From Mucilaginibacter sp. (GTDB lineage Bacteria > Bacteroidota > Bacteroidia > Sphingobacteriales > Sphingobacteriaceae), in assembly GCF_028287845.1 (NCBI RefSeq), contig NZ_JAQBOW010000162.1:105480-169479 (forward strand): a stretch of 64,000 nt of DNA. Reading direction: 5' to 3'. Shown here in pieces: positions 35,144 through 43,845 of this stretch. The translations under genes were made by a program, and so were the position numbers. The notes under the pieces are model-generated. The model ran no database searches. It saw only the letters and a list, made by a program, of their open reading frames with translations, and was not told the DNA's origin. How positions within the stretch are numbered: position 1 is the first letter of the stretch; the number at the start of each line of letters is the position of its first letter.

Positions 35144-36652
35144 ATGACTAACAAACAAAATATAACAACCTTAGGCCAGCTAAAACAAACAGGTTACAAA
35201 AGTGAATCGGTTAAGGATGAATTAAGAAGGAACCTGATTGCCCAACTGCAAAAACAGCATGAAGGTGGCTTTGAGGGTATTATTGGTTTTGAAGATACCG
35301 TAATTCCTGACCTGCAAACTGCTATTTTATCGCGCCACAACATATTATTGCTGGGTTTACGCGGGCAGGCCAAAACACGTATTGCGCGTTTATTGGTTAA
35401 TTTGCTTGATGAGTACATTCCATACATAGATGGTTCTGAGTTATTCGATGATCCGTTGAATCCTATATCATGGTTTGGGCATAATATTGTTAAAGAAAAA
35501 GGCGATGATACCCCAATTGCCTGGATACACCGTTCTGAACGTTATACCGAAAAATTAGCTACACCTGATGTTACCGTTGCCGATTTGATTGGTGACGTTG
35601 ACCCTATCAAAGCCGCCACCATGAAACTTACCTATTCGGATGAGCGGGTTATTCACTTCGGGTTAATTCCGCGTGCCCATAGGGGCATTTTCGTTATTAA
35701 TGAGCTGCCGGATCTGCAGGCACGTATTCAGGTGTCGCTATTCAACATCCTGCAGGAAAGAGACATACAGATACGTGGTTTTAAATTGCGTTTACCTTTA
35801 GACATACAATTTGTATTTACCGCCAACCCGGAAGATTATACTAACCGTGGCTCGATAGTAACGCCGCTAAAGGACCGTATAGAGAGCCAGATATTAACGC
35901 ATTACCCGCGCTCGGTAGAGATATCGCGCAAAATCACCCAGCAGGAAGCATCACTTTCACCCGAGCAAAGGATTAATATTGAAGCAGATGGGTTGGTTAA
36001 AGATTTGGTTGAACAAATTGCCTTTGAGGCGCGTAACTCAGAATATATCGATAAAAAATCCGGGGTATCTGCGCGTTTAACCATATCAGCTTATGAAAAC
36101 CTTATAAGTAATGCCGAGCGTCGCATGATCATCAATCACGAGGATAAAACCTTTGTACGTATTGCTGATTTCCTGGGTGTTATCCCGGCCATTACCGGCA
36201 AGATTGAGTTGGTTTATGAGGGCGAGCTGGAAGGCCCGGCTAAAGTGGCTAATATTTTAATTGGCAAGGCCATTAAAACTCTGTTAGTTAAATTTTTCCC
36301 TGACCCGGAGAAAGCCAAGAAATCAAAGACCCCCAACCCTTATGCAGAGATCATCAATTGGTTTAGCGAGGGTAATAGCCTGTCTGTACTTGACGACCTG
36401 CCGCTTGCCGAATATAAAAAGCTATTAAACGCTGTTACCGGGTTAAAGGACCTGGTTAAGAAATTCCATCCGGGTTTGGTAGAGAGTCAGCAATTGATAT
36501 TAATGGAATTTGTATTGCATGGCCTTGCAGAATTTTCACAACTAAGTAAAGGCTTCCTTGACAATGGCTTCGCCTTTTCTGATATGTTTAACAGTTTATT
36601 TAATCTACAACCTGATGATGACGATCTTGATATAGAAGATGATCGTTACTAA
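35144..36652 (+). CDS. MoxR/magnesium-chelatase-type AAA+ ATPase
   Basis: A 502-residue AAA+ ATPase. GFEDTVIPDLQTAILSRHNILLLG leads into a Walker A loop GLRGQAKTR. The Walker B segment is RGIFVINELPDLQARIQVSLF, with Asn186 in place of the first Asp, a form I associate with this subfamily. NPEDYTNRGSIVTPLKDRIES follows, as in ChlI/MoxR proteins. A C-terminal helical region completes it. With the vWA protein upstream it probably forms a chelatase- or chaperone-like pair; the client is unknown. I start at ATG 35144; the in-frame ATG at 35120 lies inside a palindromic repeat. Confidence 0.87.
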   Translation: MTNKQNITTLGQLKQTGYKSESVKDELRRNLIAQLQKQHEGGFEGIIGFEDTVIPDLQTAILSRHNILLLGLRGQAKTRIARLLVNLLDEYIPYIDGSELFDDPLNPISWFGHNIVKEKGDDTPIAWIHRSERYTEKLATPDVTVADLIGDVDPIKAATMKLTYSDERVIHFGLIPRAHRGIFVINELPDLQARIQVSLFNILQERDIQIRGFKLRLPLDIQFVFTANPEDYTNRGSIVTPLKDRIESQILTHYPRSVEISRKITQQEASLSPEQRINIEADGLVKDLVEQIAFEARNSEYIDKKSGVSARLTISAYENLISNAERRMIINHEDKTFVRIADFLGVIPAITGKIELVYEGELEGPAKVANILIGKAIKTLLVKFFPDPEKAKKSKTPNPYAEIINWFSEGNSLSVLDDLPLAEYKKLLNAVTGLKDLVKKFHPGLVESQQLILMEFVLHGLAEFSQLSKGFLDNGFAFSDMFNSLFNLQPDDDDLDIEDDRY

Positions 36653-36659
36653 TTAATAA

Positions 36660-37940
36660 ATGCAGAGTCAGTTATTCATTTTAATTTTAATAGGCATAGG
36701 GATTTTCCTGCTTGACCAATATTTAGCCAGGGGTTTTGCCGCCGCCTTTAAAAAGCGGGGTTTGGGTAATACCACCGGGTTTAAAATTGGTTATACGCTA
36801 TTTTCTATAGTCCTTATAACCGGTGTCATCATCAGCATATATATGAAAATACCGGTTGGCGTACGTGCCGGATTTTTAATGGTATTTTTTGTGCTGGCCA
36901 TAGTAAAGATCACTTTTTTACCTTTTGTGCTGGCTGATGATATAAGGCGGTTAATTGTTTGGCTTAAACATACCGGTACCAAATCAACGCTTCCTCCACC
37001 AACCAAAGGAGCTGGTAATGAAATCATTCCCCGTTCAGAGTTTTTAATGAGGGCTGGGCTAATTACTGGTGCTGTTCCGTTAGCGGCAATAGGATATGGT
37101 ATTATTGCTGGCGCTTATGATTACCGTGTACGTTATCAAACACTTTATCTGCCCAATTTACCCAAAGCCTTTGATGGCATAAAAATAGGCCAGATATCTG
37201 ATATACATTCGGGCAGTTTTTATAATAAAAAAGCGGTACAGGGCGGTGTAGAAATGTTATTGGGCCAAAAGCCGGATGTTATTTTTTTTACCGGCGATCT
37301 GGTTAATAAGCGTACCGATGAAGTATACGGCTACCAGGATATCTTCAGCAAAGTAAAGGCGCCGCTTGGTGTTTTTTCTACTTTAGGAAACCATGATTAT
37401 GGTGATTATGCCGACTGGACATCATTATCAGCCAAAAAGAAAAACCTTGCCGACCTGATAACCACTCACAAAAATATGGGTTGGGACCTATTGCTTAATG
37501 AAAATCGCCGCCTTAAAGTTAATGGCGAAGAGATAGGTATTTTGGGTTGCGAAAACTGGGGCGAGTTAACACGGTTTCCTAAATATGGGAAAATGGAGCC
37601 AACCATAAAGGGCACAGAATACCTCCCGGTTAAACTTCTTTTATCGCATGATCCTTCGCACTGGCGGGCGCAGATATTGCCGCATTATCCGCAGATAGAT
37701 GTTATGTTTTCCGGCCATACGCATGGCATGCAATTTGGCGTGCGTGCAGAGCACTATCAATGGAGTCCGGTAGAGTATGTTTATAAAGAATGGGCCGGCC
37801 TTTACCTTGAAAGAAATCAGCAACTATATGTAAATGTAGGTTACGGATTTTTAGGTTTCCCCGGCAGGGTTGGAATATTGCCGGAGATTACGATATTTAC
37901 ATTAAGATCCGCCCACAATCCATTAGCTAAAAATATTTAA
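36660..37940 (+). CDS. Membrane-anchored metallophosphoesterase (YkuE/YaeI-type)
   Basis: A 426-residue protein. Four hydrophobic segments occupy residues 1-165 (LFILILIGIGIFLLDQYLA, TLFSIVLITGVIISIYM, GFLMVFFVLAIVKITFLPF, AGLITGAVPLAAIGYGII). A calcineurin-like phosphoesterase domain follows: IKIGQISDIHSGSF, IFFTGDLVN, STLGNHDYGDY, LLSHDPSHW and MFSGHTHGMQFG, which together supply the two-metal site. Relatives hydrolyse lipid or nucleotide phosphoesters, for example UDP-diacylglucosamine. It follows the MoxR gene by 7 bases. Confidence 0.9.
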   Translation: MQSQLFILILIGIGIFLLDQYLARGFAAAFKKRGLGNTTGFKIGYTLFSIVLITGVIISIYMKIPVGVRAGFLMVFFVLAIVKITFLPFVLADDIRRLIVWLKHTGTKSTLPPPTKGAGNEIIPRSEFLMRAGLITGAVPLAAIGYGIIAGAYDYRVRYQTLYLPNLPKAFDGIKIGQISDIHSGSFYNKKAVQGGVEMLLGQKPDVIFFTGDLVNKRTDEVYGYQDIFSKVKAPLGVFSTLGNHDYGDYADWTSLSAKKKNLADLITTHKNMGWDLLLNENRRLKVNGEEIGILGCENWGELTRFPKYGKMEPTIKGTEYLPVKLLLSHDPSHWRAQILPHYPQIDVMFSGHTHGMQFGVRAEHYQWSPVEYVYKEWAGLYLERNQQLYVNVGYGFLGFPGRVGILPEITIFTLRSAHNPLAKNI

Positions 37941-37966
37941 GGTTTACCGGCAGACTCTCATCATAA

Positions 37967-38845
37967 ATGAAAAAACTATTTAAGCCTGTTTTTGATTTTT
38001 TGCTGTTTAGTAATGTATTCATGGCCCTATGCGCGGTTGCACAGGCGATGGTTACTTTTCATTTAATAGGCTGCCGGCCACTCTATACTGTACTTGCTCT
38101 ATTATTTACTTCTACAATTGGCATTTATAATTTCTCTATCCTTTTAAGCAAACCTAAAGAACCTCATAAATCAGCATATATACGAGTGCGCTGGTTCTTT
38201 TCGCATTATAGGTTGATGGTTACTTTTACCATTGTATCTATTCTTTCACTGGTTCCTTTATTCTTTTTGGTATCTACAGAAGCAAAACTATTACTTATTT
38301 TCCTCGCTATTATATCTTTTGCATATAGCCTTCCCCTATTTTCATTGGGCGATCAAAAATTTGGTTTGCGCAATATTCCGGGACTAAAGCAATTTTTAAT
38401 AACCTTGGTTTGGACCCTGAGCAGTGTGTTGCTACCCATTTTAGAGGCGCAAAATATGCACCTAACCAATATATCAATGCGCGATACCACTATACTCCTT
38501 GCTAAACGGTTTTTATTGATAGGCGCGCTAACCGTTCCTTTTGATATCCGCGACCTGTTTGAGGACCGTCAATCAGGCTTAAAAACTATCCCGGTAATAT
38601 TAGGCGAAAAACGTGCCTATTTGTTTTGCCAGGCACTTTTAGCCGGATATATTGTACTGTTGTTCCTCTTTAAAAACAATGGCTTTAACAATGATTTTTG
38701 GGCACTTACCCTTACCGCCATATTAGCAGGCTGGCTCATCTTTAAATCCGAATGGAAAAAAGACGAGTATTACTACTTTTTTTATCTTGATGGCGTTTTA
38801 ATATTGCAATACATAATGTTAGTTCTGTTCGCCAAATTTGCTTAA
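37967..38845 (+). CDS. UbiA-like polytopic membrane protein (prenyltransferase-related)
   Basis: A 292-residue membrane protein with eight or nine helices. The second aspartate-rich motif of the UbiA prenyltransferase family is present as DIRDLFEDRQSGLKTIPVILG, while the first motif (NDxxD) is not evident: the matching loop reads GIYNFSILLSKPKEPH. It may therefore be an inactive or altered relative. It lies 26 bases after the metallophosphoesterase and is likely the last gene of the vWA-MoxR-phosphoesterase group. Confidence 0.72.
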   Translation: MKKLFKPVFDFLLFSNVFMALCAVAQAMVTFHLIGCRPLYTVLALLFTSTIGIYNFSILLSKPKEPHKSAYIRVRWFFSHYRLMVTFTIVSILSLVPLFFLVSTEAKLLLIFLAIISFAYSLPLFSLGDQKFGLRNIPGLKQFLITLVWTLSSVLLPILEAQNMHLTNISMRDTTILLAKRFLLIGALTVPFDIRDLFEDRQSGLKTIPVILGEKRAYLFCQALLAGYIVLLFLFKNNGFNNDFWALTLTAILAGWLIFKSEWKKDEYYYFFYLDGVLILQYIMLVLFAKFA

Positions 38846-38888
38846 GCTTTAAGGTAGCTACTATTTAATTTAATTACCACGCTAACTT

Positions 38889-40721
38889 TTATTCTACCAC
38901 AGGCAATACAATACGGCTGGAGTGAAATATTTTTTGTGTTGCCTTTTGATAATCGCTTTCCTTCGCATCAAAAATATTCGGAATATACTTTTGCGGGTTA
39001 CGGTCAATTATAGGGAACCATGTGCTTTGCACCTGCACCATTATCTTATGACCCTTTTTAAATACGTGATCGGCAGCATGTAAGCCAATGGTATATTCTT
39101 CAACTTTACCGGGCGTAATTGGCTCGGGGTTAGTAAAACTCTTTCTGAACCTGCCGCGGAAAACATCATCAACTATCATCAATTCATAACCAGCCATTTT
39201 TGGCTCTTTTTTATATTCCTGCGGATATACATCTATCAGCTTTACCACCCAATCTGCATCAGTGCCTGATGTTGCCGCATACAGTTTAGCAGCAACATTA
39301 CCGGTTATAGTAATGTCTTCTTTAAGTGTATCGGTTTGCCAGGTTAATACGTCGGGGCGGTTATCAACAAACCGCTGATCATCCGTCAACCAAAAGAACC
39401 ATCGTGAGCCCGGGCCGTAAGTTTCTTCAATCGGCCTTGCACGATAGGGTACCGGCTTAGCGGGATCAGACACATAGCTATCAAAGGTTTTAGCTTCGGT
39501 AGCCGATGGCTTCTCGAAAGATAACTTGCCATTCGCATGGAAATAGATATTTTTCTCTGCAGCCTCTTTAGGCGGCCACGTGGCATAGCTTTTCCATTTA
39601 TCAGAACCGGTTTGGAACGATATTGCCTCGGCAAACTTGCCCTCGCCTTTGCCTTTTAAATACCATGCAAACCACTTGGCCTGTATCTCTTTTCTGAAAT
39701 AAGCCGCGGTAGGCTGGTTACTAAAGGTAATATTACCTAAGCTTGTGCCCTCACCCCTGCTCCAACCGCCATGTCTCCACGGGCCCATTACTATAAAGTT
39801 ATTGTTGTTGGTATCGCGTTTTTCTAAAAATTTATATACATCCTGCGGGCCCACCATATCCTCCTGGTCCCACCAGCCGCTAACATGCTGTATGGCTAAA
39901 CGCGGGTAATCAAGCCGGGCGGTTACCGCTTGCCTCTTCCAATAATCATCGTAATCAGGATGTTTTGTATAGGCATTCCAACTTGGTAAAATTCCATGCA
40001 TATACTTTTTGTTAATATTTGATAATGGACCCAGCTTTAAATACCAGTCATACGTATCATAATTGCCAAACCGGTAAAGCGAGTCGGTCTTTGATATCTC
40101 TTCCATAAAGGCATATTCGAAAGCGTAACTTAAACGGAAAGCGCCGTTATGGTGCAAATCATCATTCATAAACATATCAGACGGGGTAGCCTGTTCAGAC
40201 ACGGCTTTTAAAGCCGGGTGCGGATCGGCTGCTGCTATTATGCTTGTCCAGCCATCGTATGATATGCCGTACATCCCTGCTTTGCCATTATTCTCGGGTA
40301 TGTTTTTAAGCAGCCAGTCTATGGTATCATAAGTATCGCTGGCTTCGTCAATAGATTTGGTATCTTTTTTATCCCTGCTGAAACGCTGCATTTCGTATTT
40401 TCCTTCAGAAAGATACCTACCCCTAATATCCTGGTATACAAATATATATTCATCTTCAGCCATATCTTTTACATATTCAGACTTTTCGGGACTTGGATAT
40501 TTGTTCACACCATAGGGTGTCCTCAACATCAGGAAAGGCAGCTTTTCTGATTGATTTTTCGGCGTGAATACTATGGTATGTAGTTTAATTCCGTCGCGCA
40601 TGGGTATCATTACTTCCTTTCGATTATATTTATCATCCGGACTTACATGTTGTGCAAACAGGTTAGCTGTAGCTAATGTTAAAGTTGCAATGATGGAGAT
40701 TTTGGTAAAGAGAATTTTCAT
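38889..40721 (-). CDS. Secreted CocE/NonD (S15) alpha/beta-hydrolase
   Basis: A 610-residue hydrolase with signal peptide (MKILFTKISIIATLTLATANLFAQ). The alpha/beta-hydrolase domain begins VMIPMRDGIKLHTIVFTPK and shows the oxyanion tyrosine region RTPYGV and the nucleophile elbow GMYGISYDGWTS (GxSYxG). A helical cap follows. The C-terminal jelly-roll domain of the X-Pro dipeptidyl-peptidase type begins near residue 390 (RWFFWLTDDQRF...). GPWRHGGWSRGEG carries a probable catalytic histidine. Relatives include alpha-amino-acid ester hydrolases and X-Pro dipeptidases. Substrate cannot be read from the sequence. Confidence 0.9.
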   Translation of the reverse strand: MKILFTKISIIATLTLATANLFAQHVSPDDKYNRKEVMIPMRDGIKLHTIVFTPKNQSEKLPFLMLRTPYGVNKYPSPEKSEYVKDMAEDEYIFVYQDIRGRYLSEGKYEMQRFSRDKKDTKSIDEASDTYDTIDWLLKNIPENNGKAGMYGISYDGWTSIIAAADPHPALKAVSEQATPSDMFMNDDLHHNGAFRLSYAFEYAFMEEISKTDSLYRFGNYDTYDWYLKLGPLSNINKKYMHGILPSWNAYTKHPDYDDYWKRQAVTARLDYPRLAIQHVSGWWDQEDMVGPQDVYKFLEKRDTNNNNFIVMGPWRHGGWSRGEGTSLGNITFSNQPTAAYFRKEIQAKWFAWYLKGKGEGKFAEAISFQTGSDKWKSYATWPPKEAAEKNIYFHANGKLSFEKPSATEAKTFDSYVSDPAKPVPYRARPIEETYGPGSRWFFWLTDDQRFVDNRPDVLTWQTDTLKEDITITGNVAAKLYAATSGTDADWVVKLIDVYPQEYKKEPKMAGYELMIVDDVFRGRFRKSFTNPEPITPGKVEEYTIGLHAADHVFKKGHKIMVQVQSTWFPIIDRNPQKYIPNIFDAKESDYQKATQKIFHSSRIVLPVVE

Positions 40722-40796
40722 ATTTGCTGTGAATTTTATGATATCCGCTTAAATATAAGCATTATACAGCAAAATATTAATTTGAAATAAATTTGG

Positions 40797-41414
40797 ATGG
40801 CCGCTAATTATAATAATTCCGCCTGGTTCTATGATCGCTTGTCGGGGCTGGTTTATGGCCGGGCCTTGATAAACGCCCAGGTTTATTTGCTGCAATTTAT
40901 CCCTCCAAATTCAAATTTATTAATTGTGGGTGGCGGTACCGGTTGGATACTGGACGAATTAACCCGCATTTACCCTGCCGGATTAAAGATCAACTATGTA
41001 GAAGTGGCTGCAAATATGATGACGCTATCTAAAAAAAGAAATTGCGGTAATAACGAAGTAACCTTTATAAATGCTGCCGCAGAAGATACGTTACTGCCCG
41101 GCGATTTTGATGTGATCATCACCCCTTTTCTGTTTGATAACTTTACAGAACAAACTCTGCAAAAAGTGTTTAATTATTTGCACCCGCAACTTAAAACAGG
41201 TGGCTTATGGTTGAATACTGATTTTCAGCTAACCGGAAAATGGTGGCAAAATATATTACTAAATACGATGTTTGTGTTTTTCAAAATGCTATGCGGCATA
41301 GAGGCTTCGGCTTTACCTGATATTGAAAAACAATTTAGCCAAACCAACTACATCACTATTGCTGAAAAAACTTTCTTTGGTGGGTTCATTGCTTCAAGAG
41401 CCTATCAAAAGTAG
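40797..41414 (+). CDS. Class I SAM-dependent methyltransferase
   Basis: A 205-residue cytoplasmic protein with the Rossmann-type SAM site LLIVGGGTGWILDEL (residues 41-55). The acidic end of strand 2 is INYVEVAANMM, and the motif after strand 4 is FDVIITPFLFDNF. The N-terminal helix (NNSAWFYDRLSGLVYG) is like that of methyltransferases that act on small molecules or quinones. The substrate is not known. A TAAATTTG box ends one base before the ATG (40788-40795); at so short a distance it may be coincidence. Confidence 0.85.
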   Translation: MAANYNNSAWFYDRLSGLVYGRALINAQVYLLQFIPPNSNLLIVGGGTGWILDELTRIYPAGLKINYVEVAANMMTLSKKRNCGNNEVTFINAAAEDTLLPGDFDVIITPFLFDNFTEQTLQKVFNYLHPQLKTGGLWLNTDFQLTGKWWQNILLNTMFVFFKMLCGIEASALPDIEKQFSQTNYITIAEKTFFGGFIASRAYQK

Positions 41415-41422
41415 TTTCAAAC

Positions 41423-41465
41423 TGTCCCAGGGACACCTGGATACACCTGGGACAACGTGGGACAC
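41423..41465. repeat. Private-word inverted repeat (word TGTCCCAGG)
   Basis: TGTCCCAGG (41423-41431) pairs with CCTGGGACA (41446-41454), and between and beside them are two copies of ACACCTGG and a further TGGGACA. It lies in the convergent spacer between the methyltransferase and the response regulator, ten bases after a TAG stop. It is GC-richer than the other elements of the kind and could end transcription. Confidence 0.75.
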
Positions 41466-41490
41466 TATAGCTTATTGCAGCTACTTTCAA

Positions 41491-42183
41491 CTACTGCACA
41501 TAAGCAAACTTATACCCAATGCCCCTAACTGTTTGTAAAAACTGCGGGTAATCCGGGTTAGTTTCTATTTTTTTACGAAGCCGTACAATGTGCATATCCA
41601 GTGTACGGGTATTTACATCGGCATTATAGCCCCATACTTCCATCATTAACTCCTCGCGGTTAATTACCTTGTTTTTGTTTTTAAGGAAGTATAATAATAT
41701 GCGGTTTTCTAATATGGTCAACTCGATTTTTTTGCCATCCCGTATCAGCAAATGCGTGTTTGGATGGTGCTCCATATTAGCAAATTGATACGTTTCTGAT
41801 TTATCACTGTTTAATGCAAATTTGATCTTATTATCTATCAACGCTACCAGCACATCCATATTAAACGGCTTGGTCACATAATCAGACACGCCAAAACCAT
41901 AGGCCGATATTTTATCAATATCCTGCTGTTTAGCGGTTGTCATTATTACTACGCCATCAAATCCTTTAGCGCGGATGTTACTACAAACTTCTGCGCCCTG
42001 TTTGCCGGGCAGCATCCAGTCTAACAATACAATATCCGGCTGCTCGGCCAGTATCATTACTTCGGCATCGTCGCCATTACCGGCTTCTAAAACCTTATAT
42101 CCTTCTGATTGTAATCGTTCGGCAACCAGGAAACGAAGATTTTCATCGTCTTCAACCAGTGCTATCTTTATTTCTTTATTCAT
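41491..42183 (-). CDS. OmpR/PhoB-type response regulator
   Basis: A 230-residue two-domain regulator. The receiver (1-120) has the acidic pair EDD (11-13), phosphoacceptor Asp55 in DIVLLDWMLPGKQG, the conserved threonine in VIMTTAK and lysine in DYVTKPFNMD. The DNA-binding winged helix (about 130-230) contains LTILENRILLYFLKNKNKVINREELMMEVWG and ends TVRGIGYKF. It is three bases after the histidine kinase and is certainly its partner. The S9-fold protein upstream belongs to the same group. Confidence 0.95.
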   Translation of the reverse strand: MNKEIKIALVEDDENLRFLVAERLQSEGYKVLEAGNGDDAEVMILAEQPDIVLLDWMLPGKQGAEVCSNIRAKGFDGVVIMTTAKQQDIDKISAYGFGVSDYVTKPFNMDVLVALIDNKIKFALNSDKSETYQFANMEHHPNTHLLIRDGKKIELTILENRILLYFLKNKNKVINREELMMEVWGYNADVNTRTLDMHIVRLRKKIETNPDYPQFLQTVRGIGYKFAYVQ

Positions 42184-42186
42184 AAT

Positions 42187-43833
42187 CTAATTTTCGTATG
42201 GAAGTGTAACAATAAATTCTGATCCCTGGTTAACTTTACTTCGTACTGCTATATCGCCACCCATAAAGTTAACTAGTTCTTTGCAAAATGCCAGGCCAAG
42301 CCCTACGCTTCCATTTTGGTTATATTGATTTTCTAATCTATAAAATTTCTTGAATATATTGTTCAATTCGTTTTTAGGTATACCAATTCCTTTATCAATA
42401 AAAGAAAATATAATATTACGTTTTTCGAGCGTAATATTTATAAAAAGCTCTCTTTTTTCAGGGTGCGAGTACTTATAGGCATTTTCTATCAGGTTTTGAA
42501 ACACACTGCCAAGCAATACTGTATCTGTATAAAATATTTCAGCCTCGCTAATATTATAATTAAGTTTAAAATCAGGGTATTTTATTTTAAAGGTATCAAT
42601 ATATCCTTTCACAAAGCTTTCAATTTTTATCTTATCTTTCTTTATGGTGATAGATTTATTTTCCAATTGGGTGAATGATAATAATTTGTTCATTAATTCA
42701 TTCAGCTTATCGGCTTCTTCATCCAAAATCTTGCCATAATGTTTACGCTGGCGGTCTGTAAGCTCATTATCTCCTTTTAAGTTTGAACCTGCAATTTTTA
42801 TTACACTTACCGGTGTTTTAAACTCGTGCGTAAAGTTGTTTATAAAATCATATTGCAGTTTAAACAGCTTAAGGTTAACAGCCAGATTACGGTAAATTAA
42901 CCAGCCTATTAATACAAAAAAGAAATAGATCAAAAATATAACACCTCCAACGGGCATAAAACGGTGATCGATTTCGGGTATAAGAAAATCTCTGGGCGAC
43001 CTGAAATATAATTTATAGTTAGCAAAGGCCCCTATAAGAGCAACCTCGCCCGTAATTGTATTGGCGCGGTCAATATCAGTAGGATCATAAGTTATTCGTT
43101 CTTTCGAAACCCTTTGATAAAGTTCAGGATGGATATTTTTAAACTTGAGCCTATTCGGATCAACATAAAAAACCATCATATTTTGTTGCTTATAGAAAGA
43201 TTTGGCATGGCCGCTTTTTTGAAGATCATGATAGGTTTTCAACACCTCGGGGGTAGGCTCATTTAAAAAAATAATTTTACCGGGCCTTGCATCATAAAAT
43301 GTTTCAAAAGATGCATCGGCCCGCGGGCCCTTCAAAGAATCGTAACTGGCTATATAATCGCTGAACTTATCTGCCATTTGCATGAAATCGTTTTGATTGA
43401 TCTCATTTTCGTTCTTCTGTCTATTCGGCTTACCGTCTTTTGGATAATATTGGTAAATTGATTTAAGAGATATGTTTAGGTTTTTCTTATCAGCAGGCCC
43501 GTTATTTTGATTGCCAACTACTATTTGATAAAAAACTATTTTGCTAACAAAACTAAAGTTGTGAAAAACAGAATCGGTATAGTTGGCCGCCGATGCCGAA
43601 TCAAGTAATCCGGAGTAAACGTTTATATCCTGTATCTTATTTGAAAAATCGGTATAAGAATTAATGATTGGATCTGCAACGCTATTTTTTTTAGTCGAAA
43701 AATCATTCTCGACGGTTTGAGCTGTAAATTTGTAGGCCACTATTAATCCTATAATAAGGGTTACTGTTACTAATATTAAAAAAGCAACAATAAGCGAAAA
43801 GTTTTTACGATATACGGTTCCGGAGCCCTTCAT
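42187..43833 (-). CDS. Membrane sensor histidine kinase
   Basis: A 548-residue kinase with membrane helices at about 15-36 and 295-317 and a large periplasmic sensor region of some 255 residues between them. No HAMP domain is evident. The phosphoacceptor is His336 in FINNFTHEFKTPVSVIK. The ATPase part has NLIENAYKYSHPEKR, DKGIGIPKNEL and GSVGLGLAFCKEL. I start at ATG 43833; a GTG precedes it by one codon. It lies 12 bases after the S9-fold gene and three before the regulator, so the three are one transcript in the order S9, kinase, regulator. Confidence 0.93.
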   Translation of the reverse strand: MKGSGTVYRKNFSLIVAFLILVTVTLIIGLIVAYKFTAQTVENDFSTKKNSVADPIINSYTDFSNKIQDINVYSGLLDSASAANYTDSVFHNFSFVSKIVFYQIVVGNQNNGPADKKNLNISLKSIYQYYPKDGKPNRQKNENEINQNDFMQMADKFSDYIASYDSLKGPRADASFETFYDARPGKIIFLNEPTPEVLKTYHDLQKSGHAKSFYKQQNMMVFYVDPNRLKFKNIHPELYQRVSKERITYDPTDIDRANTITGEVALIGAFANYKLYFRSPRDFLIPEIDHRFMPVGGVIFLIYFFFVLIGWLIYRNLAVNLKLFKLQYDFINNFTHEFKTPVSVIKIAGSNLKGDNELTDRQRKHYGKILDEEADKLNELMNKLLSFTQLENKSITIKKDKIKIESFVKGYIDTFKIKYPDFKLNYNISEAEIFYTDTVLLGSVFQNLIENAYKYSHPEKRELFINITLEKRNIIFSFIDKGIGIPKNELNNIFKKFYRLENQYNQNGSVGLGLAFCKELVNFMGGDIAVRSKVNQGSEFIVTLPYEN

Positions 43834-43845
43834 CACCTTTAGGGA

